Source: Halothermothrix sp.
Lineage (GTDB): Bacteria > Bacillota > Halanaerobiia > DY22613
Direction: 5' to 3'
Length of the DNA: 64,000 nucleotides
NCBI GenBank assembly: GCA_016841825.1
Contig: JAENYK010000004.1
Coordinates: 62,001-126,000, forward strand
A model generated the notes under the pieces. It was not told where the DNA came from and did not search any database. It saw nothing but the letters and a program-made list of their open reading frames with translations. How positions within the stretch are numbered: the stretch's first letter is position 1; every line of letters starts with the position of its first letter. The translations under genes were made by a program, and so were the position numbers. Shown in pieces: positions 56,969 through 64,000 of the stretch.

Positions 56969-56976
56969 TCATGTGA

Positions 56977-57111
56977 CTATCCAGTTATATCAATAATAAT
57001 ACTTGTAGGAGATCCCTGAGTTCCCGGATGCCCATTTGGATCTGCGAAAGCACTCCCCCCACCGATTACAAGAATCGCCAGCAGAACAATCAGACTAATT
57101 AATTTTTTCAT
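56977..57111 (-). CDS. Small exported peptide, candidate signalling pheromone precursor
   Basis: A 44-residue peptide. A strong signal sequence (MKKLISLIVLLAILVIGGG, cleavage likely after SAFA) leaves a 21-residue tail that begins DPNGHPGTQGSP and ends in the hydrophobic TSIIIDITG. GGGGGG is spaced well before the ATG. It starts 14 bases after the stop of the TPR gene and shares its terminator, so it is the second gene of a two-gene unit. The form (tiny exported precursor following a TPR protein) is that of Phr/RRNPP pheromones; the C-terminal IIIDITG also resembles in style the aliphatic SHP peptides. No family was recognised; a secreted peptide of other function is possible. Confidence 0.7.
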   Translation of the reverse strand: MKKLISLIVLLAILVIGGGSAFADPNGHPGTQGSPTSIIIDITG

Positions 57112-57125
57112 TCCATATCCCCCCT

Positions 57126-58103
57126 TTAAAGCCTTTTATATAACTCTGTACCTCTAAAATCCTCTTTTAAAGTATCTTTCAAAGATTTTAATCTATCTAT
57201 TTTATATTCATTTACAATCTCATTTATTTTTATTAGACAATCAAATGCCAGGTTCATTGCTTCTGCTTTTTTCAGAGACTCAAATGCTAAATAGAGGGTA
57301 TCCAATGCAGTAAACACCTGATCTGCTCGTAATTCTGCCATTGCTTGATTATAAAATGCCCATCCTAGCTCTAAGTTATCATTATATTTAGTGGCAATAA
57401 TTTCAGCTTTTCGAGTATATCCTCTAACTTCATCCAATACATCAACGTCTCTATTAAACTTCAAACATATTGAAGCTAAATTATTGTATATTTTGGGCAG
57501 GTCTTTTTCTTCAAAGTATTGTACAGCCTCTTTGGCAATATCAATAGCTTTATCAATCTCTCCAAGATAAAAATAATAAACACTTTGATTATCCAGAATC
57601 AAACCTTTTAAGTCATTTCTTACTTCACTGAAATTTTTCATACTAGAATCTAAAAATAGTTTTATTTCTTTAAAATACTTTTCTTTCCTTTCGATTTTAT
57701 ACAAAGCTAAATTAGCCCAAATTACATTCAAATACGTTTCTACTAACAAATTAACATCTTCAATCTGACTCAAATACTTCTTAAATATAGATCTGGCATC
57801 AACTAATCCCCCTCGATAACCGATCATCACACCCTTAAAATTATTCAGATAAATTAGTTTTTCTAGATTTCCGGAGTTATGTATCTCTGCATCATTCACA
57901 AATTCAAGTGCCTTTGAATATTGGTATAGTTTATATAGACCTCGAACCTTTAAAAATAAAACATCCGGTAAAAATTCTGTTTCACTCATTGCTAATAACT
58001 CTGCCTTACCTATGTTCGACATAAAATCTAACAAATCCTTCTTTTCTAGACATAGTTTTGCATCTTCGTAAAACTTTTCAGTGGACACCATAATATCTAT
58101 CAT
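57126..58103 (-). CDS. TPR-repeat protein, candidate RRNPP-like peptide receptor
   Basis: A 325-residue all-helical cytosolic protein of about seven degenerate TPRs (YQYSKALEFVNDAEI, GEIDKAIDIAKEAVQYFEE, DQVFTALDTLYLAFESL). It lacks an N-terminal HTH, a membrane helix or an enzyme motif. Start MIDIMVSTEK follows GGAGG. The downstream exported peptide gene and the upstream symmetrical promoter region make it look like a Rap-type receptor whose output might be protein binding. It could also be an unrelated TPR scaffold; the pairing with the peptide is the main argument. Confidence 0.72.
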   Translation of the reverse strand: MIDIMVSTEKFYEDAKLCLEKKDLLDFMSNIGKAELLAMSETEFLPDVLFLKVRGLYKLYQYSKALEFVNDAEIHNSGNLEKLIYLNNFKGVMIGYRGGLVDARSIFKKYLSQIEDVNLLVETYLNVIWANLALYKIERKEKYFKEIKLFLDSSMKNFSEVRNDLKGLILDNQSVYYFYLGEIDKAIDIAKEAVQYFEEKDLPKIYNNLASICLKFNRDVDVLDEVRGYTRKAEIIATKYNDNLELGWAFYNQAMAELRADQVFTALDTLYLAFESLKKAEAMNLAFDCLIKINEIVNEYKIDRLKSLKDTLKEDFRGTELYKRL

Positions 58104-58154
58104 CCTGTTACCTCCATTTTATATTTTTCTAAATACATACATTAATTACTATTT

Positions 58155-58217
58155 ATTATATCACTCATGTAAGTTAAATTCAATATATAATTTGCCTTTT
58201 TTATAATTTAACTTACA
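58155..58217 (-). promoter_or_regulatory. Promoter with 13-bp inverted repeat upstream of the TPR gene
   Basis: Minus-strand promoter TTGAAT (58178-58183), 17-base spacer, TATAAT (58155-58160). A perfect inverted repeat TGTAAGTTAAATT (58168-58180) / AATTTAACTTACA (58205-58217), 24 bases apart, overlaps its spacer and -35 and flanks the region just upstream. A regulator binding both arms would control transcription of the TPR/peptide unit. Confidence 0.72.
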
Positions 58218-58647
58218 TTTTTGATATTATGTCCACATAGCACCAACTGATCTTAAATTTATTTTAGATGAACAGTAAAAAAACCCAAATTACCCTTTAT
58301 AACTAAATTCTGGTTTAGAAAAATCTTCCGTTGGATTAGAAATATTCACCTTTTAATTTTTTGCATCGTCTTTCCTTTGACCATTCCACTTTAAAACAAC
58401 AGCTCTCAATTAAAGCTAAATTTTTGATCAAAAGCCAGGCAATACATGCACATTATTTTTTTCAACTAGGGAGAATTTCGGAGAAATGCCAAAAAACAAA
58501 ATTGGCGTTATTGACATTGGAGTAGTCAAGATCAAATTGCAAGCTGTACACACCAATGTCCAATATCGCAGATGATCTTAAAAAATGGAATTGAGCATCT
58601 ACTAATAGCAGAAATTTTAAAGTACAAAAGTATTGAAGGATGAAAAG
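58218..58647. other. Non-coding stretch, possible gene remnant
   Basis: No intact gene. A 29-codon frame at 58486-58575 (plus strand) begins MPKNKIGVIDIG, reminiscent of an actin-fold or Ppx/GppA N-terminus, and soon stops; it may be a remnant or chance. The rest is AT-rich. Confidence 0.3.
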
Positions 58648-58698
58648 AAGGAGCTGTCCTTCAATGGTTTGTGAAAAACCATTGAAGGACAGCTCCTT
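58648..58698. terminator. Very long perfect hairpin
   Basis: AAGGAGCTGTCCTTCAATGG plus TT pairs perfectly with its complement across a short loop (about 22 bp), ending CTCCTTTC. It lies in non-coding DNA with no clear gene upstream on either strand; it could be the relic of a terminator or a regulatory stem-loop. Confidence 0.6.
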
Positions 58699-58899
58699 TC
58701 AAGCTTTTATTCCATTTTTCAATATCTTTTGATCTAACCCTTAATCCGAAAACTAACATAAAAAGAGCATCGTTGTCAATCGATTACACAAGATCTCTTC
58801 ACAACTTATAGGACAGATTTTTGATATTCCTGCAATGTTATTTTATTAAAATCTCTCAATGTTATAACTTAATGAATGTAGAGTTCACCTGTAATTGTG

Positions 58900-58932
58900 G
58901 TCCTCTGGGCAGATATTACTCTCCCAGAGGAC
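58900..58932 (-). terminator. Terminator overlapping the Rpn-family gene end
   Basis: GTCCTCTGGG / CCCAGAGGAC 10-bp stem spanning the stop codon of the Rpn-family gene. Confidence 0.6.
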
Positions 58933-59860
58933 ACCCTAACTGCTCAGCCATTTTTGATATCTCTTCTGCGGATAAATCGGTAAACTTAACTATCTTGCTG
59001 ACAGATATCCCATCCTCAATCATTCTCCTGGCAATATCTAGTTTACCTTCCTGTATCCCCTCTTTTTTTCCCTCTATTATACCTTCTCTTCTACCCTCAA
59101 TCCTACCCTCTTTCCGTCCTCTTAACTGATAGGAAGTAACAAAACCCATTACCTTCTCACTCTCCTTTCGACCAAACTCAGCCTCTAATCGTCTCTCAAT
59201 GATCAGTTCTTCTTGCTCAGTAAGTGTCATCCCAGAATCGAAATAAGCTATAATCAATTCCACCTTCTCTGCTGGCAGCTCAAGATTAGCTATAATTCTT
59301 AAGTGAGCTAACTTGACATCTATCCGCTCCGCAGGACTATACTTCATTCGGCTTAACATAGCAGCAGCAACGGGATTTAGACAATCTCGATAAGCTCTCC
59401 AGTCCTGCTTTTTTAACTGAACCTTCAAAAACTTGAACCTTAAGGTTTTTAAAAAAGGAAACTCCATTCTGTATTCATCCGTCTCCCGAATCTTCACCCC
59501 CGATGAAAAGACCACTACAGAGAGAATCTTCATCAGCGGATACTTTTCATGCAGCCGGATGAAGTAACTGAACATCTGACGATTATAATCCTTAATCCGC
59601 TGTTCTTGCCCTTCAATATGCAAGATAACCTCTTCTTCCTCACCTCGCATCCGCAGTCGATAGACAAGGTCCGCAATTTTGGTTCTTACATCACCCCTCA
59701 GCCGTAATTCACAGTTCTCCTCCTTAATACTATCCTGCTCAATCAGCAAGGCGATATCTGCAAAACATAAATCCATGAACTCTAACAAAAAATCACCCAT
59801 CAACTGCTTGAACATCCTGTCATAATCGGTATAAGTACCTGCTGAACTATTATTCACCAT
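58916..59860 (-). CDS. Rpn family recombination-promoting nuclease / PD-(D/E)XK transposase-like protein
   Basis: A 314-residue protein of the Rpn (YhgA-like, transposase_31/DUF4351-type) group. It starts DRMFKQLMGDFLLEFMDL. Its PD-(D/E)XK core has ADLVYRLRMRG (D), then VILHIEGQEQRIKDYN (E-x-Q), the acids spaced as expected of the nuclease. The C-terminal third holds charged helices with repeated GRKEGRIEGRREG-like units, commonly variable in length in this family. These proteins cut DNA and promote recombination in E. coli; they lack inverted-repeat ends and are not true insertion sequences. Repeat copy E lies upstream. Confidence 0.82.
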   Translation of the reverse strand: MVNNSSAGTYTDYDRMFKQLMGDFLLEFMDLCFADIALLIEQDSIKEENCELRLRGDVRTKIADLVYRLRMRGEEEEVILHIEGQEQRIKDYNRQMFSYFIRLHEKYPLMKILSVVVFSSGVKIRETDEYRMEFPFLKTLRFKFLKVQLKKQDWRAYRDCLNPVAAAMLSRMKYSPAERIDVKLAHLRIIANLELPAEKVELIIAYFDSGMTLTEQEELIIERRLEAEFGRKESEKVMGFVTSYQLRGRKEGRIEGRREGIIEGKKEGIQEGKLDIARRMIEDGISVSKIVKFTDLSAEEISKMAEQLGCPLGE

Positions 59861-60040
59861 CTGTTTATACCCCCTTATAAGAAATAAGGTGGTTGGTTTA
59901 GTTAAGTTAGCATTGTAAGATAAGGACTTCGTAGGTCAAGAGGGAGTTCTAAGAAGGTTATTTCGTCAAGATGAGTTATTACAGTCGGGGTATCTCGTGA
60001 TGGTAAAAAGTAGGGAAGTCAAAACATATCCTGCCTATCA

Positions 60041-60156
60041 GTGAACTCGTTCAGCTAAAGCTGAACCTCGGGGCTTCAGATGGAGATTCAACCCCACCTG
60101 AAGTAGAACAAGGCAGCTCTCACTTATAGAAGTGAGAGTCATAGAACTTAGATATA
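60041..60156. repeat. Interspersed structured repeat, copy E
   Basis: 116-bp copy from GTGAACTCGTTCAGC to ATAGAACTTAGATATA. The third hairpin reads CTCTCACTT...AAGTGAGAG where copies C and D begin CTCCCACTT, a second compensatory pair change relative to copy C. Confidence 0.88.
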
Positions 60157-60339
60157 TAACTATAATATCATTAAAGGATTTAATTGGCAAGATTTATTTA
60201 GCATAATTTCATATAATTTAATATTTTGTCATAGGACAATATTAACGGATTAAATTATTGCGGTATCATTTAGATAAATTGCTAAAACCATAATCTCCTA
60301 AACAGTAACAAAAATAAGCCCTATATTATTAATTCTATG
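60157..60339. other. AT-rich intergenic region
   Basis: Between repeat copy E and the end of the nonribosomal peptide cluster. No gene or clear terminator seen. Confidence 0.4.
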
Positions 60340-61068
60340 CTATAGTATCTCTTTAAGAAAACTACAGATTTCATCCGCTGCTTTTTTCCAATTTGGATCC
60401 AACATCATGTTATGACATAAATCCCTCAGTATAACTGTTTTTGCTTTGAAAAATATTCCATTATTGATTACTACACTCACCGGAACACATTGATCGTTCA
60501 AAGAACCCATAACCAGGCAGGGGAAATTTATCTCACGGTTCTTCGGCACAAAATTTTGCATGGTAGCCATTTCAACTTTTTTGGATTCAGTTTGCAGCTG
60601 CTGCAAATATTTTTGCGTTTCAGCTTCAGAAAGCCGATTGGAATAAAAAGTTTCTGATTGATTTTTCGAGGTCTGCCAGATACGAATCTTGATTAATTCA
60701 AATAGAATGTGTTTTACAGGCATAGGTGCTAATAAAACCAATGCTGAAAGGTTGTTTTTATATTTTGATAAATAAAGCTGAACTACTTTACTACTTAGTG
60801 AATGAGCGACTATAATTGGTTTGGCAGGAAGAACTGAGATTAGCCAGTGCAGATCGTCAACATAATCATCAATGGTAATTGCGTGGACATTTGAAACACT
60901 ATCACTATTTCCATGGTTACGATAACTAAGGGCATACAGATTATACTCTTGCTGATGAAGATACGGAAGAAAATGTACATCCCAACACCAGGCTGCATGT
61001 CCCGCCCCATGAAGAAACACAATATTATTTAAGTAATTATTATCATACTCAATAACTTCAAGTGTCAT
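60340..61068 (-). CDS. Alpha/beta hydrolase, probable thioesterase-type editing or release enzyme
   Basis: A 242-residue alpha/beta hydrolase. FLHGAGHAAWCWDV carries the oxyanion HG, the nucleophile elbow is VAHSLSSKVVQ (serine near residue 105), the acid is in GSLNDQCVPV and the catalytic histidine in LRDLCHNMML near the C-terminus. The triad is complete. AGGAGG precedes the ATG. It lies nine bases after the reductase/methyltransferase gene and so belongs to the nonribosomal peptide cluster, where a stand-alone hydrolase could act as a type II thioesterase or release the product. Lactonase/esterase activity is an alternative. Confidence 0.8.
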   Translation of the reverse strand: MTLEVIEYDNNYLNNIVFLHGAGHAAWCWDVHFLPYLHQQEYNLYALSYRNHGNSDSVSNVHAITIDDYVDDLHWLISVLPAKPIIVAHSLSSKVVQLYLSKYKNNLSALVLLAPMPVKHILFELIKIRIWQTSKNQSETFYSNRLSEAETQKYLQQLQTESKKVEMATMQNFVPKNREINFPCLVMGSLNDQCVPVSVVINNGIFFKAKTVILRDLCHNMMLDPNWKKAADEICSFLKEIL

Positions 61069-61077
61069 ATAAACCTC

Positions 61078-63288
61078 CTATTTTTTGACTATAAAGAGTT
61101 TTTGTCCTAACAAATTTAATGGATGATTATCTTTGGGATATTCCATGACGATTTCTTTTGCTCCAGCTGTCTGAAAAACAGTTCGCCACTGCCGCGTGGA
61201 AAGAAAAGTTGTATTATCATCCTTTCTAACATCTTCCCGATGCTCCATCATAAACGCCTGTGAGACAAGCATATCCAGCACTTCCGTCACTGTCTCCACT
61301 ACGAACAGCCATCCATTATCTGCTAACGTATCAAGAAGGTCCGCAACCGTACTGTCTGTATTTTGGGCGTTATTCAAGACTCCGACGGCAATGATGATAT
61401 CCGCGCTTCCACTTTCAATTCCCTGTTTTGATAAGCTACGATCAATATTGACCAGCTGATACGATATCGGTAAATTAGCCGAAAACTGTCTTTTCGCCTC
61501 TCGCAAAAAAAACGTTGAGAGATCTGTAAACATGTATGTAACACAGTTAAGATACGGGGTCTGTGATAAATGGTAAAAAACCGTTTCAGTAGTTGCTCCC
61601 GTGCCCGCTCCAATTTCAAGTATATTTAGTTTTTGCTGTGCTGACTTTTGAAAAACTCCTTTTTGCTTGCCGATAGAAATCACTTTTTTTGCGATAATAT
61701 AGTTAAAATATTTGAGGATCAACGTTTCTTTATAAAGACTATTAGCATAATCGGTACGACCTTCAGGAAATAAAAGCAAAGTTGCCTTCTGCTGCCCACT
61801 AATCAGCTCTGGCAGACTGTTGATGTTGTTTAATAGATATTCAGTTGTCAAAGGTGAGCCCAGGCGGTAATTCCACAAATAGGTTACCTGATCCCATTTC
61901 GATTTCAACTGTTCTTCAGAGATCCTCTGGGTGCCGATGTATTTTCCATCTGCATTTTTTAAATACCTCCGCTGACAAAGCACCTTTAACCAACGCAGAA
62001 TAACATGAACCTGCTCTGGCGCTGCCTTCAATGCCGTAAGTATCTCAGCAGTATCATGCTCTGCTTCGTTTGATAAAAATAGGCCATTCTGTTGAAACAC
62101 ATGGAGCATTGTCTGCAAGATGGTTTGATCTCTTTTCTCCAAACAATGTAACAAGTATTCCTTATCCAGGGTTTCACAATAATCCTTGATTGTAATCTCC
62201 TGGCGACTGTCCTCCGAAATAAATTGCTGGACTGCCTGTTTTAAGTAATATGGATTACAGGCTCGATAAATCACTTTTTTAGTTGTTTCAGTGGTATTTA
62301 TCTCCTGAGCAAGCAGATTCCAATTTTTTGCACATAAAATTTCTCTCTGCGCGGATGCTGCATCCTGTCTGTTGGTAAAGATCTTTTCCCGCATTTTTGA
62401 TAGTTCAGTTTTTATTGCCTCTGCCCATTCCTGAGAAATAAACTCACGAAAGTTCATCTTTTTACTGTTCCTAATAGTCGTACATGGAGAATCAAAAGAA
62501 TAGCTGTATTGTTCGCTTTTTTGAAAAGGTGTGTTATCATATGGCATTATCATATATTGTTCCCAAGCAATCGTACCAGCAAGACCTGTAACAGAAAGAT
62601 TTCCATTACAAGTGCCTATAGTCAGACGGTGCAGTTGCGGAAACAACAATCCAGACTCTGGAGAACATCTACTCCGTATCCTAAACAGAAAGGGAATTCC
62701 ACCAAGCTCACCATTTACTATAGAGTTTTCATTTGATACAGATGTCTGAGATTTTATCGTAAACATCCTTGTCTGAGGTAAACTATCAATTAATAAATGG
62801 ATAATAGAATAAACAATACCAATATCCAAATCAATATCAATATGGGTAATTTTTGTTTGTTTAGTAAGCATCGCCATGCAATTACCAAAAGCAGCCAGGG
62901 AACTCAGATACACAAGGGGATTTCCCACTGCATAACAAAGATGATTTTTCCTGGCGATTTTCATCCACCTAATAATATCTTCATAATTAACAGGCTGTTC
63001 CTGCAGGACATGCAATCCATGTTCCAATAGCTTTTCGACCAATTCCGCAGACGCTTCCGGTGGTGTATTTATTACACTAGATGTTATCATTGCCAGCTGA
63101 ATATCATTTGGGAGCTCTGCTACATTTGAATACAATTTGATCTTGTAATACTGTGCACATTGTTGATTAACTTTGGTCTCCCTGGCCAATAATCCAACAA
63201 TTTCAAATTCTCCCTTTAAGCCCTGCAGTGCATCCAGGGTTATCTGGCATGAAGTATCTCCACAAACCAAAATTTTAAAGCACTCCAT
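61078..63288 (-). CDS. Thiazolinyl-imide-reductase-like / SAM methyltransferase fusion
   Basis: A 736-residue protein of two parts. Residues 1-360 resemble the Gfo/Idh-type thiazolinyl imide reductases of yersiniabactin/pyochelin pathways (Irp3, PchG): Rossmann start FKILVCGD, then HVLQEQPVNYEDII and VYSIIHLLIDSL. The glycine-rich loop reads CGDTSCQIT without the usual GxGxxG-like spacing, and the QEHPVH-type site is QEQPVN, so reductase activity is doubtful. Residues about 390-736 are a methyltransferase of the NRPS/PKS type: helical lead LLLFPEGRTDYANSLYKE, SAM-binding LEIGAGTGATTETVFYH and TLADNGWLFVVE. It should methylate C or N of a carrier-bound intermediate. A Shine-Dalgarno AAAGGAT precedes the ATG. 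Confidence 0.78.
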   Translation of the reverse strand: MECFKILVCGDTSCQITLDALQGLKGEFEIVGLLARETKVNQQCAQYYKIKLYSNVAELPNDIQLAMITSSVINTPPEASAELVEKLLEHGLHVLQEQPVNYEDIIRWMKIARKNHLCYAVGNPLVYLSSLAAFGNCMAMLTKQTKITHIDIDLDIGIVYSIIHLLIDSLPQTRMFTIKSQTSVSNENSIVNGELGGIPFLFRIRSRCSPESGLLFPQLHRLTIGTCNGNLSVTGLAGTIAWEQYMIMPYDNTPFQKSEQYSYSFDSPCTTIRNSKKMNFREFISQEWAEAIKTELSKMREKIFTNRQDAASAQREILCAKNWNLLAQEINTTETTKKVIYRACNPYYLKQAVQQFISEDSRQEITIKDYCETLDKEYLLHCLEKRDQTILQTMLHVFQQNGLFLSNEAEHDTAEILTALKAAPEQVHVILRWLKVLCQRRYLKNADGKYIGTQRISEEQLKSKWDQVTYLWNYRLGSPLTTEYLLNNINSLPELISGQQKATLLLFPEGRTDYANSLYKETLILKYFNYIIAKKVISIGKQKGVFQKSAQQKLNILEIGAGTGATTETVFYHLSQTPYLNCVTYMFTDLSTFFLREAKRQFSANLPISYQLVNIDRSLSKQGIESGSADIIIAVGVLNNAQNTDSTVADLLDTLADNGWLFVVETVTEVLDMLVSQAFMMEHREDVRKDDNTTFLSTRQWRTVFQTAGAKEIVMEYPKDNHPLNLLGQKLFIVKK

Positions 63289-63369
63289 AGTTTTATGTCA
63301 TCCTTTCCTTAAATTGTCTTAATCTGCCCCTTGCGAAAATATCCAGGTAGGCAAAGTATTTTCAGCCTG

Positions 63370-64000
63370 TTAATTTGATATGTTTATTTCAGTGTCCCAT
63401 GTCTCTGCCTTGATGATGGTCTTTAACAGCTCAATATGAGATTGGTACACTGGCTTAAGATCCTGATTTATGAATGCCTCTGCGACATAATCCCAGTTAA
63501 TAGATATATTTCCTGTAAAATCTGTAACTTGATAATCCAATGCCACCTGGGGTGTTTGACTTATCGCATATAGTTCACACATATCCTGCGGCAAATAGTC
63601 TAAATTCGCTGTTTGGCCCTGTAATACTCCCGTAAAGACGACTGGCATAATCGCCTTACCTGGCTGTTTTTTTGCCAGTTTCTTCAAAATATCAACACCT
63701 GGATAATTTCTGTATTTAACCAGATCCCACATCTGCTTCTGCGTACTTTGAACCTCCTGAAGAAATTTTTTTCCATAGCTTTCATAGGTTACAAGACCAT
63801 TATTGGTAAAATCGCCCAATATCCTCTGCACATCTTCATTCAGGGGAAGTCTATTATATAATGTTATGTTAATTGTTAAATCATGACTTCGGCTATACCC
63901 TGATAAGGTCTTCATATACGCAGTACAGATAACTGCTGCAGGTGTCAGACGATATTTTCTGGATTTTTCATACAGACATTTTGTTTCGTCTTCTGATAAA
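63370..64000 (-). CDS. Nonribosomal peptide synthetase heterocyclization (Cy) domain protein, 5' part beyond the window
   Basis: The open frame continues through the right edge, starting before 64000 with LSEDETKCLYEKSRKYRLTP. It covers the C-terminal half of a Cy domain: YRLTPAAVICTAYMKTLSGY, then LTINITLYNRLPLNEDVQRI, GKAIMPVVFTGVLQG, AISQTPQVALDYQVTDFTG and a final INWDYVAEAF. Cy domains condense and cyclise Cys/Ser/Thr to thiazolines or oxazolines. The frame ends soon after the domain, without an adenylation or carrier domain. So this is either the last domain of a longer synthetase or a stand-alone Cy. It is first in line of the operon with the fusion protein and hydrolase. Confidence 0.85.
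   Translation of the reverse strand, partial: LSEDETKCLYEKSRKYRLTPAAVICTAYMKTLSGYSRSHDLTINITLYNRLPLNEDVQRILGDFTNNGLVTYESYGKKFLQEVQSTQKQMWDLVKYRNYPGVDILKKLAKKQPGKAIMPVVFTGVLQGQTANLDYLPQDMCELYAISQTPQVALDYQVTDFTGNISINWDYVAEAFINQDLKPVYQSHIELLKTIIKAETWDTEINISN

Noticed and set aside
58916-59860. Calling the Rpn-family gene an insertion sequence
   Set aside because: No terminal inverted repeats or target duplications are visible. Rpn proteins are nucleases and not established transposases.

Overview
The window looks like chromosome from an AT-rich, anaerobic, endospore-forming Firmicute with an outer membrane, most plausibly a member of the Halanaerobiales. Three genes point to sporulation: an SspH-type small acid-soluble spore protein (38710-38889) and a ytrH-ytrI pair beside dnaE. 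An outer-membrane-like beta-strand protein ending in an aromatic residue (3787-4281) and a Spy/CpxP-like exported protein (5164-6012) point to a diderm envelope. T-box leaders, TRAP (MtrB), a HutP-like protein, GntR/YtrA and Bce-type modules are all Firmicute features. The lineage is inference.

Layout. 0-8.5 kb: M42 aminopeptidase, AEC transporter, C_GCAxxG_C_C protein, ADP-ribosylglycohydrolase, outer-membrane-like protein, HAD phosphatase, Spy-like protein and a PhoR/PhoB-type two-component system. 8.9-11.8 kb: an ABC-2 exporter operon. 12.1-19.8 kb: ileS and asnA, each behind its own T-box leader, with a small TTG-started gene, a HutP-like gene and a truncated M3 peptidase between them. 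19.9-24.5 kb: a Bce-type antimicrobial-peptide resistance module (BceR, BceS, BceA, BceB). 24.7-31.3 kb: a GNAT protein, an unusual HTH-DUF2087-M28 peptidase fusion, and a YtrA-type GntR/ABC operon with a clear promoter and operator. 31.4-41.9 kb: a giant tandem DUF445 protein, a frameshifted sodium:solute symporter, an M23 peptidase, sspH, a DUF6512 membrane protein and a TPR protein. 42-55.4 kb: a conserved housekeeping block, dnaE - pgpA-like - aspA - small exporter - TrkA-C protein - mtrB - small protein - accD - accA - pfkA - pyk, with ytrHI divergent from dnaE. 55.6-64 kb: accessory DNA holding a gutted S41 peptidase, a TPR-regulator/exported-peptide unit, an Rpn-family nuclease and the edge of a thiazoline-type nonribosomal peptide cluster.

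Two things stand out. First, 56945-58217 is a self-contained transcription unit: promoter inside a 13-bp inverted repeat, an HTH-less TPR protein, a 44-residue secreted peptide 14 nt downstream, and a terminator. It has the architecture of an RRNPP (Rap/Phr-like) peptide-signalling system. Second, five copies of a 116-bp structured repeat (one internally deleted), all in the same orientation, are scattered through the window. Two of them abut or supply the stop codon of the preceding gene, and their third hairpin shows compensatory base changes. The cluster entering at the right edge (heterocyclization domain, thiazolinyl-imide-reductase-like/methyltransferase fusion, thioesterase-like hydrolase) suggests a thiazoline- or oxazoline-containing metabolite whose main synthetase lies beyond the window.

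Several genes are broken: the M3 peptidase lacks its N-terminal part, the symporter is frameshifted, and the S41 peptidase has lost its catalytic core in frame. No rRNA, tRNA, CRISPR array or intact transposase gene was seen.
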